From assembly GCA_008682415.1 (NCBI GenBank), contig VANK01000001.1:372001-436000 (forward strand): a stretch of 64,000 nt of DNA. The letters run 5' to 3'. The translations under genes and the position numbers were made by a program. The notes beneath the pieces are model-generated. The model was not told the origin of the DNA and made no database searches. It worked only from the letters and a program-made list of their open reading frames with translations. Origin of the DNA: Acidobacteria bacterium AB60 (GTDB lineage Bacteria; Acidobacteriota; Terriglobia; Terriglobales; Acidobacteriaceae). Positions within the stretch are counted from its first letter, which is position 1. Every line of letters begins with the position of its first letter. Below are positions 37,591-45,642 of the stretch, in pieces.

Positions 37591-38550
37591 ATGGACAAGA
37601 AACTTCGCCAGGAAGAGATCGACGCCCTCTTTGAGACAGCGCGCGCCGGGTCTCCCTCCGCGCCCGCCGCAGAGCACGCCGCCTCCGCGCCGTACAGCTT
37701 CACCTCCTCGGGACAGATCTCCACCGAGCAGCTGCACGCCATCAGCATTCTGAACGACCTCTTTGCCCGCAATCTGACCCATAACCTGGCCGCGTCGCTG
37801 CGCTCCCGCTTCGAGGTCAACCTGGTCTCCGCCGAACAGATTCCGTTCAGCGAATTCCTGCTGCGCATTCCCGAGGTTAGTTACGTCGCCTCGGTGCGCC
37901 TGGAACCGCTCGGCGCGCTGTCCGTGCTGCAGCTGGAGATGTCACTCGCCCCGCCCATCATCGACCTGCTGCTGGGCGGCGATGGCAGAGAGGGGCCGCT
38001 GCGCGAGCTCACCGACATCGAGGAGTCCATCCTCGGCTCGGTGGTCGAGCTCGTCTGCCGCGAGCTCACCAGCGCGTGGCACCAGGTGGGCCTCTCCTTC
38101 ACCTTCGAACGGCGCCAGATGCAGACCCAGGTGGCGCGCATGATGAGCGTGACGGAGAAGTCACTCTGCCTGAGCTTCGAGATCCGCATGCCGCAGAGCG
38201 CAGGCTTGCTCAATCTCGCCTTTCCCGCCGTAGTCTCCAACACCATCCTCCGCCGGCTCACGTCAGACTGGGCCCGGGGCCGGAGCCACGGGCCGGAGAT
38301 GCGCGCCCGTATGGAGGCTGCCGCCCGCGGCATTCGCTTTGGGGCATCGCTGCAGCTGCCCAGCGTGCGCGTGCCCGCTCGCACACTGCAGCAGCTCTCC
38401 CCCGGCCAGGTCGTCTGTCTCGATCTGCCGGCGGCCACCGCTCCGCTGTGGTGTGTCGGGGGACAGCCTCTGGCCACCGCCCAGCCGGTGATCCAGGGAG
38501 AACGCCGCTCCGCCCGCCTCGAAAGATATCTTCCGGGAGGTAAGCCATGA
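37591..38550 (+). CDS. fliM: Flagellar motor switch protein FliM
   Basis: A 319-aa C-ring protein. The N-terminal CheY-P-binding motif LRQEEIDALFETA is intact, followed by a CheC-like middle domain (SILNDLFARNLTHNLAASLRSRFEV, SLAPPIIDLLLGGDGREG) and a C-terminal SpoA domain. Its stop overlaps the next ATG by four bases. It connects chemotaxis signalling to rotor direction. Confidence 0.94.
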   Translation: MDKKLRQEEIDALFETARAGSPSAPAAEHAASAPYSFTSSGQISTEQLHAISILNDLFARNLTHNLAASLRSRFEVNLVSAEQIPFSEFLLRIPEVSYVASVRLEPLGALSVLQLEMSLAPPIIDLLLGGDGREGPLRELTDIEESILGSVVELVCRELTSAWHQVGLSFTFERRQMQTQVARMMSVTEKSLCLSFEIRMPQSAGLLNLAFPAVVSNTILRRLTSDWARGRSHGPEMRARMEAAARGIRFGASLQLPSVRVPARTLQQLSPGQVVCLDLPAATAPLWCVGGQPLATAQPVIQGERRSARLERYLPGGKP

Positions 38551-39257
38551 GCCCGTACAGCGCGTGCTGGATCGATGCCGCCCGCGCCCTCTTTTCTCAA
38601 GCCCTGGCCGGGGAGCCGCAACTGGTCGAATCGCCCGCCGCCGCCCTCTCCGGAGAAGTCTTCGGCTTCATTGCCCGGTTTCGGGGGGACGCGAGCGGAG
38701 ACTTCACGGTTGTTCTCGACCGCACCGTCCTCGACAGCCCCCTTCTCGGGGAGGGCGCCGACCAGAAGCTTGCCTGGAGCGACTTGCTGCGCGAGGTGGC
38801 CGAGGCCGCGGCCGGCGACGCTCTGGCCCGCAGCGGCCTCAAGGTCCGGATGGAGGCCTTTGAGGATACGACTGCGCTCCCAGCCGGGGGACGCACCTTC
38901 CTGCTCCAGACGCCGGAGCGCGCCTGGACGATGCGCGTCCACGACGGACTGGAGACCGAAAAGAAGGCTGAAGAAACGCCGGCTCCCGCGTCCGGACTCG
39001 ATCTGCTGCTTGACATCGAGCTCGAAGCGACCTTGCGTTTCGGGTGTCGCGAGCTGCCCCTCGGCGATGTGCTCGAACTCGGGCCCGGCGACGTTGTGCA
39101 GCTGGACCGCACCATCCACGATCCGGTCGACCTCGTCGTCGGCGACAAGATTGTCGCCCGGGGCGAAGTCGTCCTCGTCAACGGCAGCTTCGGCCTGCGC
39201 GTCACCGAGGTCGCCGCTCCCCGCAAGCGCCTGGAGAGTGTCCGATGTCTGTTTTGA
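38547..39257 (+). CDS. Second FliN-type switch protein with extra N-terminal domain
   Basis: A 236-aa protein. Residues about 1-130 form an alpha/beta domain vaguely like the CheC/FliY phosphatase fold (GEVFGFIARFRGDASGDFTVVLD, WSDLLREVAEAAAGDALARSG) but without a clear E-x2-N signature. Residues 150-236 are a SpoA/FliN domain (LLLDIELEATLRFGCRELPLGDVLELGPGDVVQLDR). It is coupled to fliM by an ATGA overlap, so it is the likely C-ring FliN, perhaps a FliY-like variant. It overlaps the following gene by 13 bases. Confidence 0.82.
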   Translation: MSPYSACWIDAARALFSQALAGEPQLVESPAAALSGEVFGFIARFRGDASGDFTVVLDRTVLDSPLLGEGADQKLAWSDLLREVAEAAAGDALARSGLKVRMEAFEDTTALPAGGRTFLLQTPERAWTMRVHDGLETEKKAEETPAPASGLDLLLDIELEATLRFGCRELPLGDVLELGPGDVVQLDRTIHDPVDLVVGDKIVARGEVVLVNGSFGLRVTEVAAPRKRLESVRCLF

Positions 39258-40174
39258 TCCGCCGCATCCCCGCCCAAGGAATCAGTCCGCTCTCCTCCCC
39301 GGCTCCTCGGGGAACGATCCTGCCTCCGTATCCGCAGCGTGCCGTGCGGGGCAGCCTGTTCGAAACCTGTTCGAATCCAGGATGCGCCTCCGGCTGGCTC
39401 CATCTCTGGCGCAGCCGCACGGCTCCCTTCGTCGAAGGCGGCTGGACCTGCTCCGCCGCGTGTACCGCCCAGAGGCTGCAGGCCGCCGTGGCGCGGGAGC
39501 TCGATGGCCGCGGAGGCATCGTCGAGACGCACCGTCATCGCGTGCCGCTGGGGTTGCTGATGCTTGAGCACGGGTGGATTACGGCCGCCCAGCTCCGCGG
39601 CGCCCTGGCCAGCCAGCGGGAGCAGGGATCGGGACGGCTGGGTCAGTGGCTGGTCGCCCGCGAAGGAGTGCCCGAGCGCCTGGTCACCCGCGCTCTCGGC
39701 CTCCAGTGGAGCTGTCCGGTGCTCCCCCTAGAGGCTCACGATCCGGAGGGCCTGGCGCCGCTTCTGCCGCGTCTCTTTCTCGACGCCTTCGGCGCGCTGC
39801 CTCTGCGCGTGGCCGCGGGCCGTCTCGTCTATCTTGGCTTTGAAGATCGTCTGGATCCCGTTCTCGCCCTCGCTCTCGAGCGCATCTCGGGGCTGCGCGT
39901 GGAGAGCGGACTGGTCCAGGGTTCTCTGTTTCAGCCCGCGCACGCCCGCATGCTCCAGTGCGACTTCCCGCCGGTGGAGCTGCTGGAGGCCGCCTCCGCG
40001 CCGGCTCTCGTCACGGCCCTGACCCGCAGGATCGAGCGGATGCGGCCCCTCGATACCCGCATGGTCCGCGTCCATGACTGTCTCTGGGTCCGCCTCTGGA
40101 CGGCGCCGCAGAATGGCCCGGTTCCGGATCGCGCCGCGGTCCAGGACATTCTCTGCACCATCGCCTCCCAGTAG
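39245..40174 (+). CDS. Zinc-finger plus MshEN-like domain protein in the flagellar switch operon
   Basis: A 309-aa soluble protein of unassigned function. Four cysteines (Cys42, Cys47, Cys69, Cys73) form a plausible zinc site. From about residue 101 to 165 it carries the repeated L-G-x2-L...L-x3-L-x2-Q pattern of the GspE/MshE N-terminal (MshEN) domain: PLGLLMLEHGWITAAQLRGAL, then RLGQWLVAREGV. Some MshEN domains bind cyclic di-GMP. The rest (170-309) is alpha/beta, and no ATPase domain follows. It starts inside the 3' end of the second FliN gene and precedes a CheY gene. A c-di-GMP input to the switch is therefore a reasonable but untested inference. Confidence 0.65.
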   Translation: MSVLIRRIPAQGISPLSSPAPRGTILPPYPQRAVRGSLFETCSNPGCASGWLHLWRSRTAPFVEGGWTCSAACTAQRLQAAVARELDGRGGIVETHRHRVPLGLLMLEHGWITAAQLRGALASQREQGSGRLGQWLVAREGVPERLVTRALGLQWSCPVLPLEAHDPEGLAPLLPRLFLDAFGALPLRVAAGRLVYLGFEDRLDPVLALALERISGLRVESGLVQGSLFQPAHARMLQCDFPPVELLEAASAPALVTALTRRIERMRPLDTRMVRVHDCLWVRLWTAPQNGPVPDRAAVQDILCTIASQ

Positions 40175-40223
40175 CTCAAGTGCGCCTGCGCAGCGCCGAT
40201 ACATCGGAGAGAGGCATTCGCGC

Positions 40224-40604
40224 ATGCGAGAAATCACCACCCTGATCGTCGACGACTCCTCCGTGATGCGGAAGATCATCGAACGCTCTCTACGCCAGGC
40301 CGGATTGGAGGCCCTGGTCGTGCACGAAGCCGGCAATGGCCACGAGGGCCTCAAGGTCCTCGCCGCTCACTCCGTGGACCTGATCCTCTCCGACATCAAC
40401 ATGCCCGCCATGGACGGCCTCGAATTCCTGCGCCAGATCCTCGCCCGCAACCTCGCGCCCGGGGTGCCGGTCATCATGATCAGCACCGAATCCAGTGAGG
40501 AGCACGTCAAGCAGGCGATCGCCGCCGGGGCGCGCGGCTATATTCGCAAGCCCTTTACCGCCGAGCAGGTCAAGCAACGCGTGCTTTCTCTGATCGACGC
40601 CTGA
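40224..40604 (+). CDS. cheY: CheY-like single-domain response regulator
   Basis: A 126-aa receiver domain with no output domain. The acidic pair is in LIVDDSSVMRKI, the phospho-acceptor Asp in LILSDINMPAMDG, the conserved Ser in IMISTESS and the Lys in GYIRKPF. It likely binds FliM or the switch when phosphorylated. No cheA is in the window, so the kinase is encoded elsewhere. The next gene is a CheX-like phosphatase. Confidence 0.88.
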   Translation: MREITTLIVDDSSVMRKIIERSLRQAGLEALVVHEAGNGHEGLKVLAAHSVDLILSDINMPAMDGLEFLRQILARNLAPGVPVIMISTESSEEHVKQAIAAGARGYIRKPFTAEQVKQRVLSLIDA

Positions 40605-40672
40605 ATCGCGCCCGGCCGCCCCTGATCGCCGCGCCCGGCCTCGCTCTCGCCTTTGCCCAAGGAACAAAAAGG

Positions 40673-41155
40673 ATGACCACACTGCGCCTCGACGCCTCCC
40701 TCATCTCCAACGCGGCCCGCCTTGACGCTAGTGTCGATGAGGTCTTCCAGCTGATGGTGGGCGTGCGCTGCCGTCCCGGCGCGCCTCCCGCGGAGACCGC
40801 GGCCGACAGCGTGACAGCCATGGTTGGCTTCGGCGGAGCTCTCACCGGAGCCTGCGTTCTCTCCTGCCCCCCGGATACGGCCCGTGCCATCGCCGCCCGC
40901 ATGACCGGCACGCACTTCGCCGTCCTCGACGACACCGTCCGCGACGCAATGGGCGAAGTCTGCAACATGATCGCCGGGACATGGAAGGGGAACGTGCCCG
41001 AGCTCGCATCCGCGTGCGAACTCTCGGTCCCCGCGGTCATCACCGGACGCGACTACCAGCTTCGCGTGCAGGAACCCAGGTTTACCGTCCGCCGGGCCTA
41101 CCGCTTCGCGGAGAGCTTCTTCCTGGTGACCCTCCTCTGCGACGACCTGCGCTAG
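40673..41155 (+). CDS. cheX: CheX/CheC-family CheY-P phosphatase-like protein
   Basis: A 160-aa protein with a CheX fold pattern. It keeps the active E-x2-N signature in DAMGEVCNMIAGTWKG near residue 91-94. Such proteins dephosphorylate CheY-P. It is 68 bp downstream of the cheY-like gene, so the pair probably sets signal decay. The rest of the chemotaxis system is not in the window. Confidence 0.78.
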   Translation: MTTLRLDASLISNAARLDASVDEVFQLMVGVRCRPGAPPAETAADSVTAMVGFGGALTGACVLSCPPDTARAIAARMTGTHFAVLDDTVRDAMGEVCNMIAGTWKGNVPELASACELSVPAVITGRDYQLRVQEPRFTVRRAYRFAESFFLVTLLCDDLR

Positions 41156-41246
41156 CGTCGCCTGTCCCGAAATGTTGGAGTCGTTTAATGCACAGCCCTT
41201 CGGGCCGGTCTGAAGCTTGCAACTCCTCTGTCTGTCGGAGGAGCCC

Positions 41247-41984
41247 ATGGACAGCGGATACTACGCGGCGATGACCGGACTGCTGGCGCGCACGCAGGCG
41301 CTCGATACGGCCGCGGCCAACCTCGCCAACGCCCAGACTCCCGGATATCGCGCCGAGCGCGAATTCTTTCGCTCCGTGCTCCTGGGCCCTGACGCCCTCG
41401 ACTCGCAGCTGGGAATGACGATGAACAACTTCGGGCTGCTCGGCGGGGACCGGCTCGATCTCGGGCAGGGCCCCATCCAGCCAACCGGCAACCCGCTCGA
41501 TCTGGCCATCGAAGGAGCGGGGTTCTTTCAGATCCGCACCCCGGCAGGCCTGCGCTACACCCGGGATGGCAGCTTCCATCGCTCTCAGACAGGACAGCTC
41601 GTCACCGCCGCAGGCGAGCCCGTGCTGTCATCGTCCGGCAATCCCATTCCCGTTCCCCCCGGCCAGGTCTCCGTTGGCGCCGATGGAGTGCTCTCGGTCG
41701 CCGGAGGGGCCGTCGCCACGGTAGGTGTGTTTAACTTTCCCGCGGCCGCCGCGCTCAGGCCGGAAGGCGCCAACCGCTATCTGGCCCCGGCGGGCGTGAC
41801 GCCCATTCCGTCTCGCGACGCAGTCCTCCATCAGGGGTCCCTCGAATCGGCCAATCAAAACGCAATCCAGGGCACGCTCGAGCTCATCGTCATGCAGCGC
41901 CAGGCGGAGATGATGCAAAAGGCGCTGACCGTCTTCCATACCGACTTCAATAAATTCGCCACCGAGGATCTGCCCCGGGTGTGA
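41247..41984 (+). CDS. flgF: Flagellar proximal rod protein FlgF
   Basis: A 245-aa rod protein. The N-terminal rod helix has ANLANAQTPGYRAER, the family motif GNPLDLAIEGAGFFQIRTPAGLRYTRDG follows, and the C-terminal coiled coil ends in LELIVMQRQAEMMQKALTVF. The ATG at 41247 has a strong GGAGGAG site. It is the first structural gene of the rod/ring block. Confidence 0.88.
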   Translation: MDSGYYAAMTGLLARTQALDTAAANLANAQTPGYRAEREFFRSVLLGPDALDSQLGMTMNNFGLLGGDRLDLGQGPIQPTGNPLDLAIEGAGFFQIRTPAGLRYTRDGSFHRSQTGQLVTAAGEPVLSSSGNPIPVPPGQVSVGADGVLSVAGGAVATVGVFNFPAAAALRPEGANRYLAPAGVTPIPSRDAVLHQGSLESANQNAIQGTLELIVMQRQAEMMQKALTVFHTDFNKFATEDLPRV

Positions 41985-41988
41985 AAAG

Positions 41989-42016
41989 CAGGGAACAGGG
42001 AACAGGGATTAGGGAA
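41989..42016. repeat. Heptanucleotide tandem repeat, CAGGGAA type
   Basis: Four units (CAGGGAA, CAGGGAA, CAGGGAT, TAGGGAA) lie head to tail in the flgF-flgG gap. Two other intergenic spots in this window carry 7-bp arrays of different sequence (55048-55089 and 62688-62715). Confidence 0.75.
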
Positions 42017-42060
42017 TAGACAGGCACCCGGGGCATAGAGGTGCCGGCTGAAAGGAACCC

Positions 42061-42849
42061 ATGATTCGAGCCTTGTACACCGCCGCAAGCGGCATGAGCG
42101 CACAGCAGAGGAATCTGGACACGATCGCCAATAACCTGGCGAACTCCTCCACCACGGGCTTTCGCCAGCTCCGCCTCCAGTTCCAGGACATGGTCTACCA
42201 GAACCTCATCACCCCCGGCGCCGCGCAAAGCCAGTCGACCGTGGGGGCGGGACTTCAGATCGGCCTCGGCACCAAGTCTGCCGCGACCGAGGTCATCATG
42301 ACCCAGGGCTCTCTGAATCAGACCTCCAACCCCCTCGATGTGGCGATCGAGGGTTCCGGCTTCTTCCAGGTTCAGAGGCCCGACGGCACCATCGGCTACA
42401 CGCGCGCCGGCCAGTTCCATCTCAACAGTCAGGGAACCATCGTCACCACCGAAGGCGATCCCATCATCCCCACCATCACCATCCCCGCCAACGCCACCGC
42501 CGTGACCATCACCCCCTACGGAGTCGTGAACGCCACCCTCGCGGGCCAGCAGAATCCCTCCCAGCTCGGGCAGCTGCAGCTGGCGACCTTTCCCAACCCG
42601 GGTGGATTGGAGAGCCTGGGCGCCAACCTCCTGCAGGCCACCCTCAGCTCCGGCGATCCGCTCCTCGGCAACCCCGGCGGCACGGAGGGTCTGGGTACGC
42701 TCGAACAAGGCTACCTGGAGAACTCGAACGTCGACATCGTGACCGAATTTGTGCAGATGGTCCTCGCCCAGCGCGCCTACGAATCGAACTCCAAGGTGGT
42801 GAAGGCGGCTGATGATATGTACTCCCAGGTCAACAACATGAGTCGCTGA
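42061..42849 (+). CDS. flgG: Flagellar distal rod protein FlgG
   Basis: A 262-aa rod protein of normal length. The N terminus has YTAASGMSAQQRNLDTIANNLANSSTTGFR. The middle has NPLDVAIEGSGFFQVQRPDG and the end has EFVQMVLAQRAYESNSKVVKAADDM. Its stop shares one base with the next ATG (TGATG). Confidence 0.96.
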   Translation: MIRALYTAASGMSAQQRNLDTIANNLANSSTTGFRQLRLQFQDMVYQNLITPGAAQSQSTVGAGLQIGLGTKSAATEVIMTQGSLNQTSNPLDVAIEGSGFFQVQRPDGTIGYTRAGQFHLNSQGTIVTTEGDPIIPTITIPANATAVTITPYGVVNATLAGQQNPSQLGQLQLATFPNPGGLESLGANLLQATLSSGDPLLGNPGGTEGLGTLEQGYLENSNVDIVTEFVQMVLAQRAYESNSKVVKAADDMYSQVNNMSR

Positions 42850-43385
42850 TGGGAAAGCACTGCATGAAGCCTGAAAGCCATCTTCGGGGTCGCTGGGCGG
42901 GCTTGCTCGTTCTAGCTCTTGCCGCCGCCGCATCCCATCCCCAGACTGTTCCGGATCCTCTCCCGGTCCACGCGACACAGCCGAACGCGGCGGAGAGCGT
43001 GCTCCGCGATCTGGTGGATCTCTCTCTTGGCGCGCACTGGCAGTTATCGCGTGACGCCCGCCATCCCGGCGGCCCTGGACGCCTCGTCCTCGCCGCCGGT
43101 ACCGCGCCTCTGACCGCCCGCCCCGGGATACCCAGCCCCGGCACTCCAACCCCCTCTCCGTCTCCTGAGCCGGCGGCCCCCATCATCCGCACCGGCGATC
43201 GCATCATCCTGGAGCGCCACGAGGGACCGGTGGATAGTTGGCTGGAGGGTGTTGCCCTCACTCCCGCGAAGCTGGGGGCTCGGTTGCGCGCGCGTCTTCG
43301 CATCGGCGGCAGGGTCGTGACAGCGATCGCATCCGGCCGCGGGCGCGCTCTCTTCGCCGGATCCGGTACGGAGGCTCACCCATGA
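42849..43385 (+). CDS. flgA: FlgA-like P-ring assembly chaperone
   Basis: A 178-aa exported protein with a signal peptide (WAGLLVLALAAAASHP), a proline-rich middle and a C-terminal SAF-type domain (IIRTGDRIILERHEGPVDSWLEGVALTPAKLGARLRARLRIGGRVVTAIASG). It is shorter than the usual FlgA and rather divergent. Position between flgG and flgH supports the call. An internal ATG at 42864 is an alternative start. Confidence 0.68.
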   Translation: MGKHCMKPESHLRGRWAGLLVLALAAAASHPQTVPDPLPVHATQPNAAESVLRDLVDLSLGAHWQLSRDARHPGGPGRLVLAAGTAPLTARPGIPSPGTPTPSPSPEPAAPIIRTGDRIILERHEGPVDSWLEGVALTPAKLGARLRARLRIGGRVVTAIASGRGRALFAGSGTEAHP

Positions 43386-44086
43386 AGACCCTCGTCTCTG
43401 CGCTGCTCGCGCTCTCGCTCTCCCTGCAAGCCTCCGCCGCGCGGAAGAAGGGGCAGAACACCCGGCCCAATCCCCCGGAGGCCGCCCTTCGCTCCTACGT
43501 CGAGCGTGTCCGCGCGCAGCAGGCCGCCGAGGTGCGCACCTCCGGCTCCATCTGGAGCCCCAACGGCCAGCTCGTCCGGCTCGGCACCGACGTCAAGGCC
43601 TTTCGCCTCCACGACGTGGTCTCCATCGTGGTCACCGAGAGTCTCGCCGCTTCCACCGACGGCCAGGTCAAGAACACCCGGTCTTCCAATGCCAACTCCA
43701 GCATCACCGGGCTCTTCGGCGCGGTGAAGGCCGGCAATGCCCTGCAGAACCTCGTGGGCCAGACCTCTTCCTCCGGGCTCACCGCCCAGGGCCAGAGCAC
43801 CACCAACTCCAGCCTCGCCACCACCTTCGGCGGAGAGGTGATCGACGTGCTGCCCAACGGCATGCTGGTGGTCCAGGCCACCCGCCAGCTCACCTTCTCC
43901 CAGCAGACCCAGCTCATCCGGCTTCGCGGCCTGGTTCGTCCGGAGGACGTCAGCGCCCAGAACCAGATTCTCTCCACAGCCATGACGGATCTGGAACTCG
44001 AAGTCACGGGCAAGGGCATCATCAATGACTCCACCTACCGCCAGAATCCGCTCGTCCGGTTCCTGGAAAGAATCTTGATCTTTTAG
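43382..44086 (+). CDS. flgH: Flagellar L-ring protein FlgH, without lipobox
   Basis: A 234-aa outer-membrane ring subunit. SGSIWSPNGQLVRLGTDVKAFRLHDVVSIVVTES and the C-terminal RGLVRPEDVSAQNQILSTAMTDLELEVTGKG...RFLERILIF are typical. FlgH is normally a lipoprotein. Here the signal peptide ends in LQASAA and the whole protein lacks cysteine, so it cannot be lipidated in the usual way. It overlaps flgA by four bases. Confidence 0.92.
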   Translation: MKTLVSALLALSLSLQASAARKKGQNTRPNPPEAALRSYVERVRAQQAAEVRTSGSIWSPNGQLVRLGTDVKAFRLHDVVSIVVTESLAASTDGQVKNTRSSNANSSITGLFGAVKAGNALQNLVGQTSSSGLTAQGQSTTNSSLATTFGGEVIDVLPNGMLVVQATRQLTFSQQTQLIRLRGLVRPEDVSAQNQILSTAMTDLELEVTGKGIINDSTYRQNPLVRFLERILIF

Positions 44087-44096
44087 GAGCAGGGAA

Positions 44097-45251
44097 GTGA
44101 TCATGCCCTCGCCCGGAAAATTCGGCCCGCTGGTTCGCCCGGCAGCGTTCTTCCTGCTTCTGCTGCCCTGCATCGTATGCGCCCAGATGGAGGCGCCGCC
44201 GCGCCACAGCCGCGTCAAAGACGTCGCCACCATCGAAGGCATTCGCGACAACCAGCTCGTCGGCTACGGGCTCGTCGTCGGCCTGCGCGGTACGGGCGAC
44301 AGCTCGCAGACCGTCTTTCCCGCCCAGACCCTCGTCTCCGCCCTGCAGCGGATGGGCATCACCGTTCCCCAGACCGGCTCCAACTCCGCCTCCAACATGC
44401 AGGTCAAGAACATGGCCGCGGTCTTCGTCGTGGCCACCTTGCCGCCCTTCAGCCGCCCGGGCTCCAAGCTCGACATCACCGCCTCCTCCGCGGGCGACGC
44501 CCGCTCCCTCGAGGGCGGCATCCTGCTCATGACCCCGCTCTACGGACCCGATGGCCAGATCTATGCCCAGGCTCAGGGAGCCCTCGTTCTGGGCGGCTAC
44601 ATGGCCTCCGCCTCCGGCAATGCCCGCCAGGTCAACCATCCCACCACTGCCCGCATTCCCGGCGGCGCGCTGGTGGAGCGATCCCTCCCCTTCGACCTCC
44701 GTCAGCTCACCACCCTGACCATCGTCTTGAACGACGCCGATTTTCATACCGCCGAACGGCTCGCCGCGGCCACCAATCAGGCGCTCGGCGCCTCCCGCGC
44801 GCACGCCGTCGATAGCCGCCGCGTCGAGGTCACCCCTGCGCCCGACGAGGACCGCGCCACCCTCCTCGATACCATCGAAGGCATCGAGATCGAGGTCTTC
44901 CCCCGGGCCCGCGTCGTGGTCAACGAACGCACCGGGACTGTCGTGATCGGAGGCACGGTCCGTCTTCAGCCTGTCTCGATTCTGCACGGAGGGCTCTCCG
45001 TCAATGTCGTCTCCCAGCAGCTGGTCTCCCAGCCTGGCCCGCTCTCCAACGGCACCACCCAGGTGGTCCGGCAAGCCTCCGTGGAGGCGCAAGACAAGCC
45101 CGTCAACCGCATCGAACTCAAGCAGGGCGCCACCGTCGAAGATCTCGTTCAGGAGCTGCAGCGGATCGGTGCGGGAGCCCGCGACGTCATCTCCATCCTT
45201 CAGGGCATGAAAGAGGCCGGCGCCCTCGAGGCCGACCTGGAGGTGCTCTGA
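44097..45251 (+). CDS. flgI: Flagellar P-ring protein FlgI
   Basis: A 384-aa periplasmic ring protein with an N-terminal signal peptide. SRVKDVATIEGIRDNQLVGYGLVVGLRGTGDS, the VKNMAAVFVVATLPPFSRPG stretch and the C-terminal TVEDLVQELQRIGAGARDVISILQGMKEAGAL are diagnostic. GTG 44097 and ATG 44103 are both served by the AGGAGCAGGGA stretch. The stop shares one base with the flgJ ATG. Confidence 0.95.
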   Translation: MIMPSPGKFGPLVRPAAFFLLLLPCIVCAQMEAPPRHSRVKDVATIEGIRDNQLVGYGLVVGLRGTGDSSQTVFPAQTLVSALQRMGITVPQTGSNSASNMQVKNMAAVFVVATLPPFSRPGSKLDITASSAGDARSLEGGILLMTPLYGPDGQIYAQAQGALVLGGYMASASGNARQVNHPTTARIPGGALVERSLPFDLRQLTTLTIVLNDADFHTAERLAAATNQALGASRAHAVDSRRVEVTPAPDEDRATLLDTIEGIEIEVFPRARVVVNERTGTVVIGGTVRLQPVSILHGGLSVNVVSQQLVSQPGPLSNGTTQVVRQASVEAQDKPVNRIELKQGATVEDLVQELQRIGAGARDVISILQGMKEAGALEADLEVL

Positions 45252-45595
45252 TGCTCTCCACCTCCCTCCAGCCGTCCTTCCGGGAAGCACCTGCCGCGCC
45301 AGAGCCGCGCCTGGTCGCCGCCGCCCACGAGTTCGAGGCGCAGCTTCTGAAAGAACTGCTGAAGCCGTTGACCCGCAGCGAAGACGAAGAAGGGGGCGAA
45401 GGTTCCACCAACGCTCTGGGGGAATATGCCTCCGAGGCTCTGGGAACCGCCCTCAGCCGGCAGGGAGGCTTCGGCATCGCCAACCGTCTTCTGACCCAGA
45501 TCCCCGCCGCCGCTTCCCAATCCGGTAATCGGACCGGATCGGCACCCGTAACGGCGAAACCGCACGAGAATACCGTGCCGGGACACGCCGAATGA
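45251..45595 (+). CDS. flgJ: FlgJ-like rod-binding protein, muramidase domain absent
   Basis: A 114-aa protein equal to the N-terminal rod-capping half of FlgJ (LVAAAHEFEAQLLKELLKPL, ALGEYASEALGTALSRQGGFGIANRLL). The C-terminal muramidase half found in enterobacteria is missing, as in many single-domain FlgJ proteins, so another enzyme must open the peptidoglycan for the rod. Confidence 0.85.
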   Translation: MLSTSLQPSFREAPAAPEPRLVAAAHEFEAQLLKELLKPLTRSEDEEGGEGSTNALGEYASEALGTALSRQGGFGIANRLLTQIPAAASQSGNRTGSAPVTAKPHENTVPGHAE

Positions 45596-45642
45596 CTAAA
45601 GTGATCAGCAGCGCCGCCGATGATCGCCTCAAGGAGTCGTGC

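Noticed and set aside
41204-41220. GG-N10-GC pattern resembling a sigma-54 promoter before flgF
   Set aside because: Only the four key bases and TTGCA match; with no activator gene or second example the pattern could be chance.
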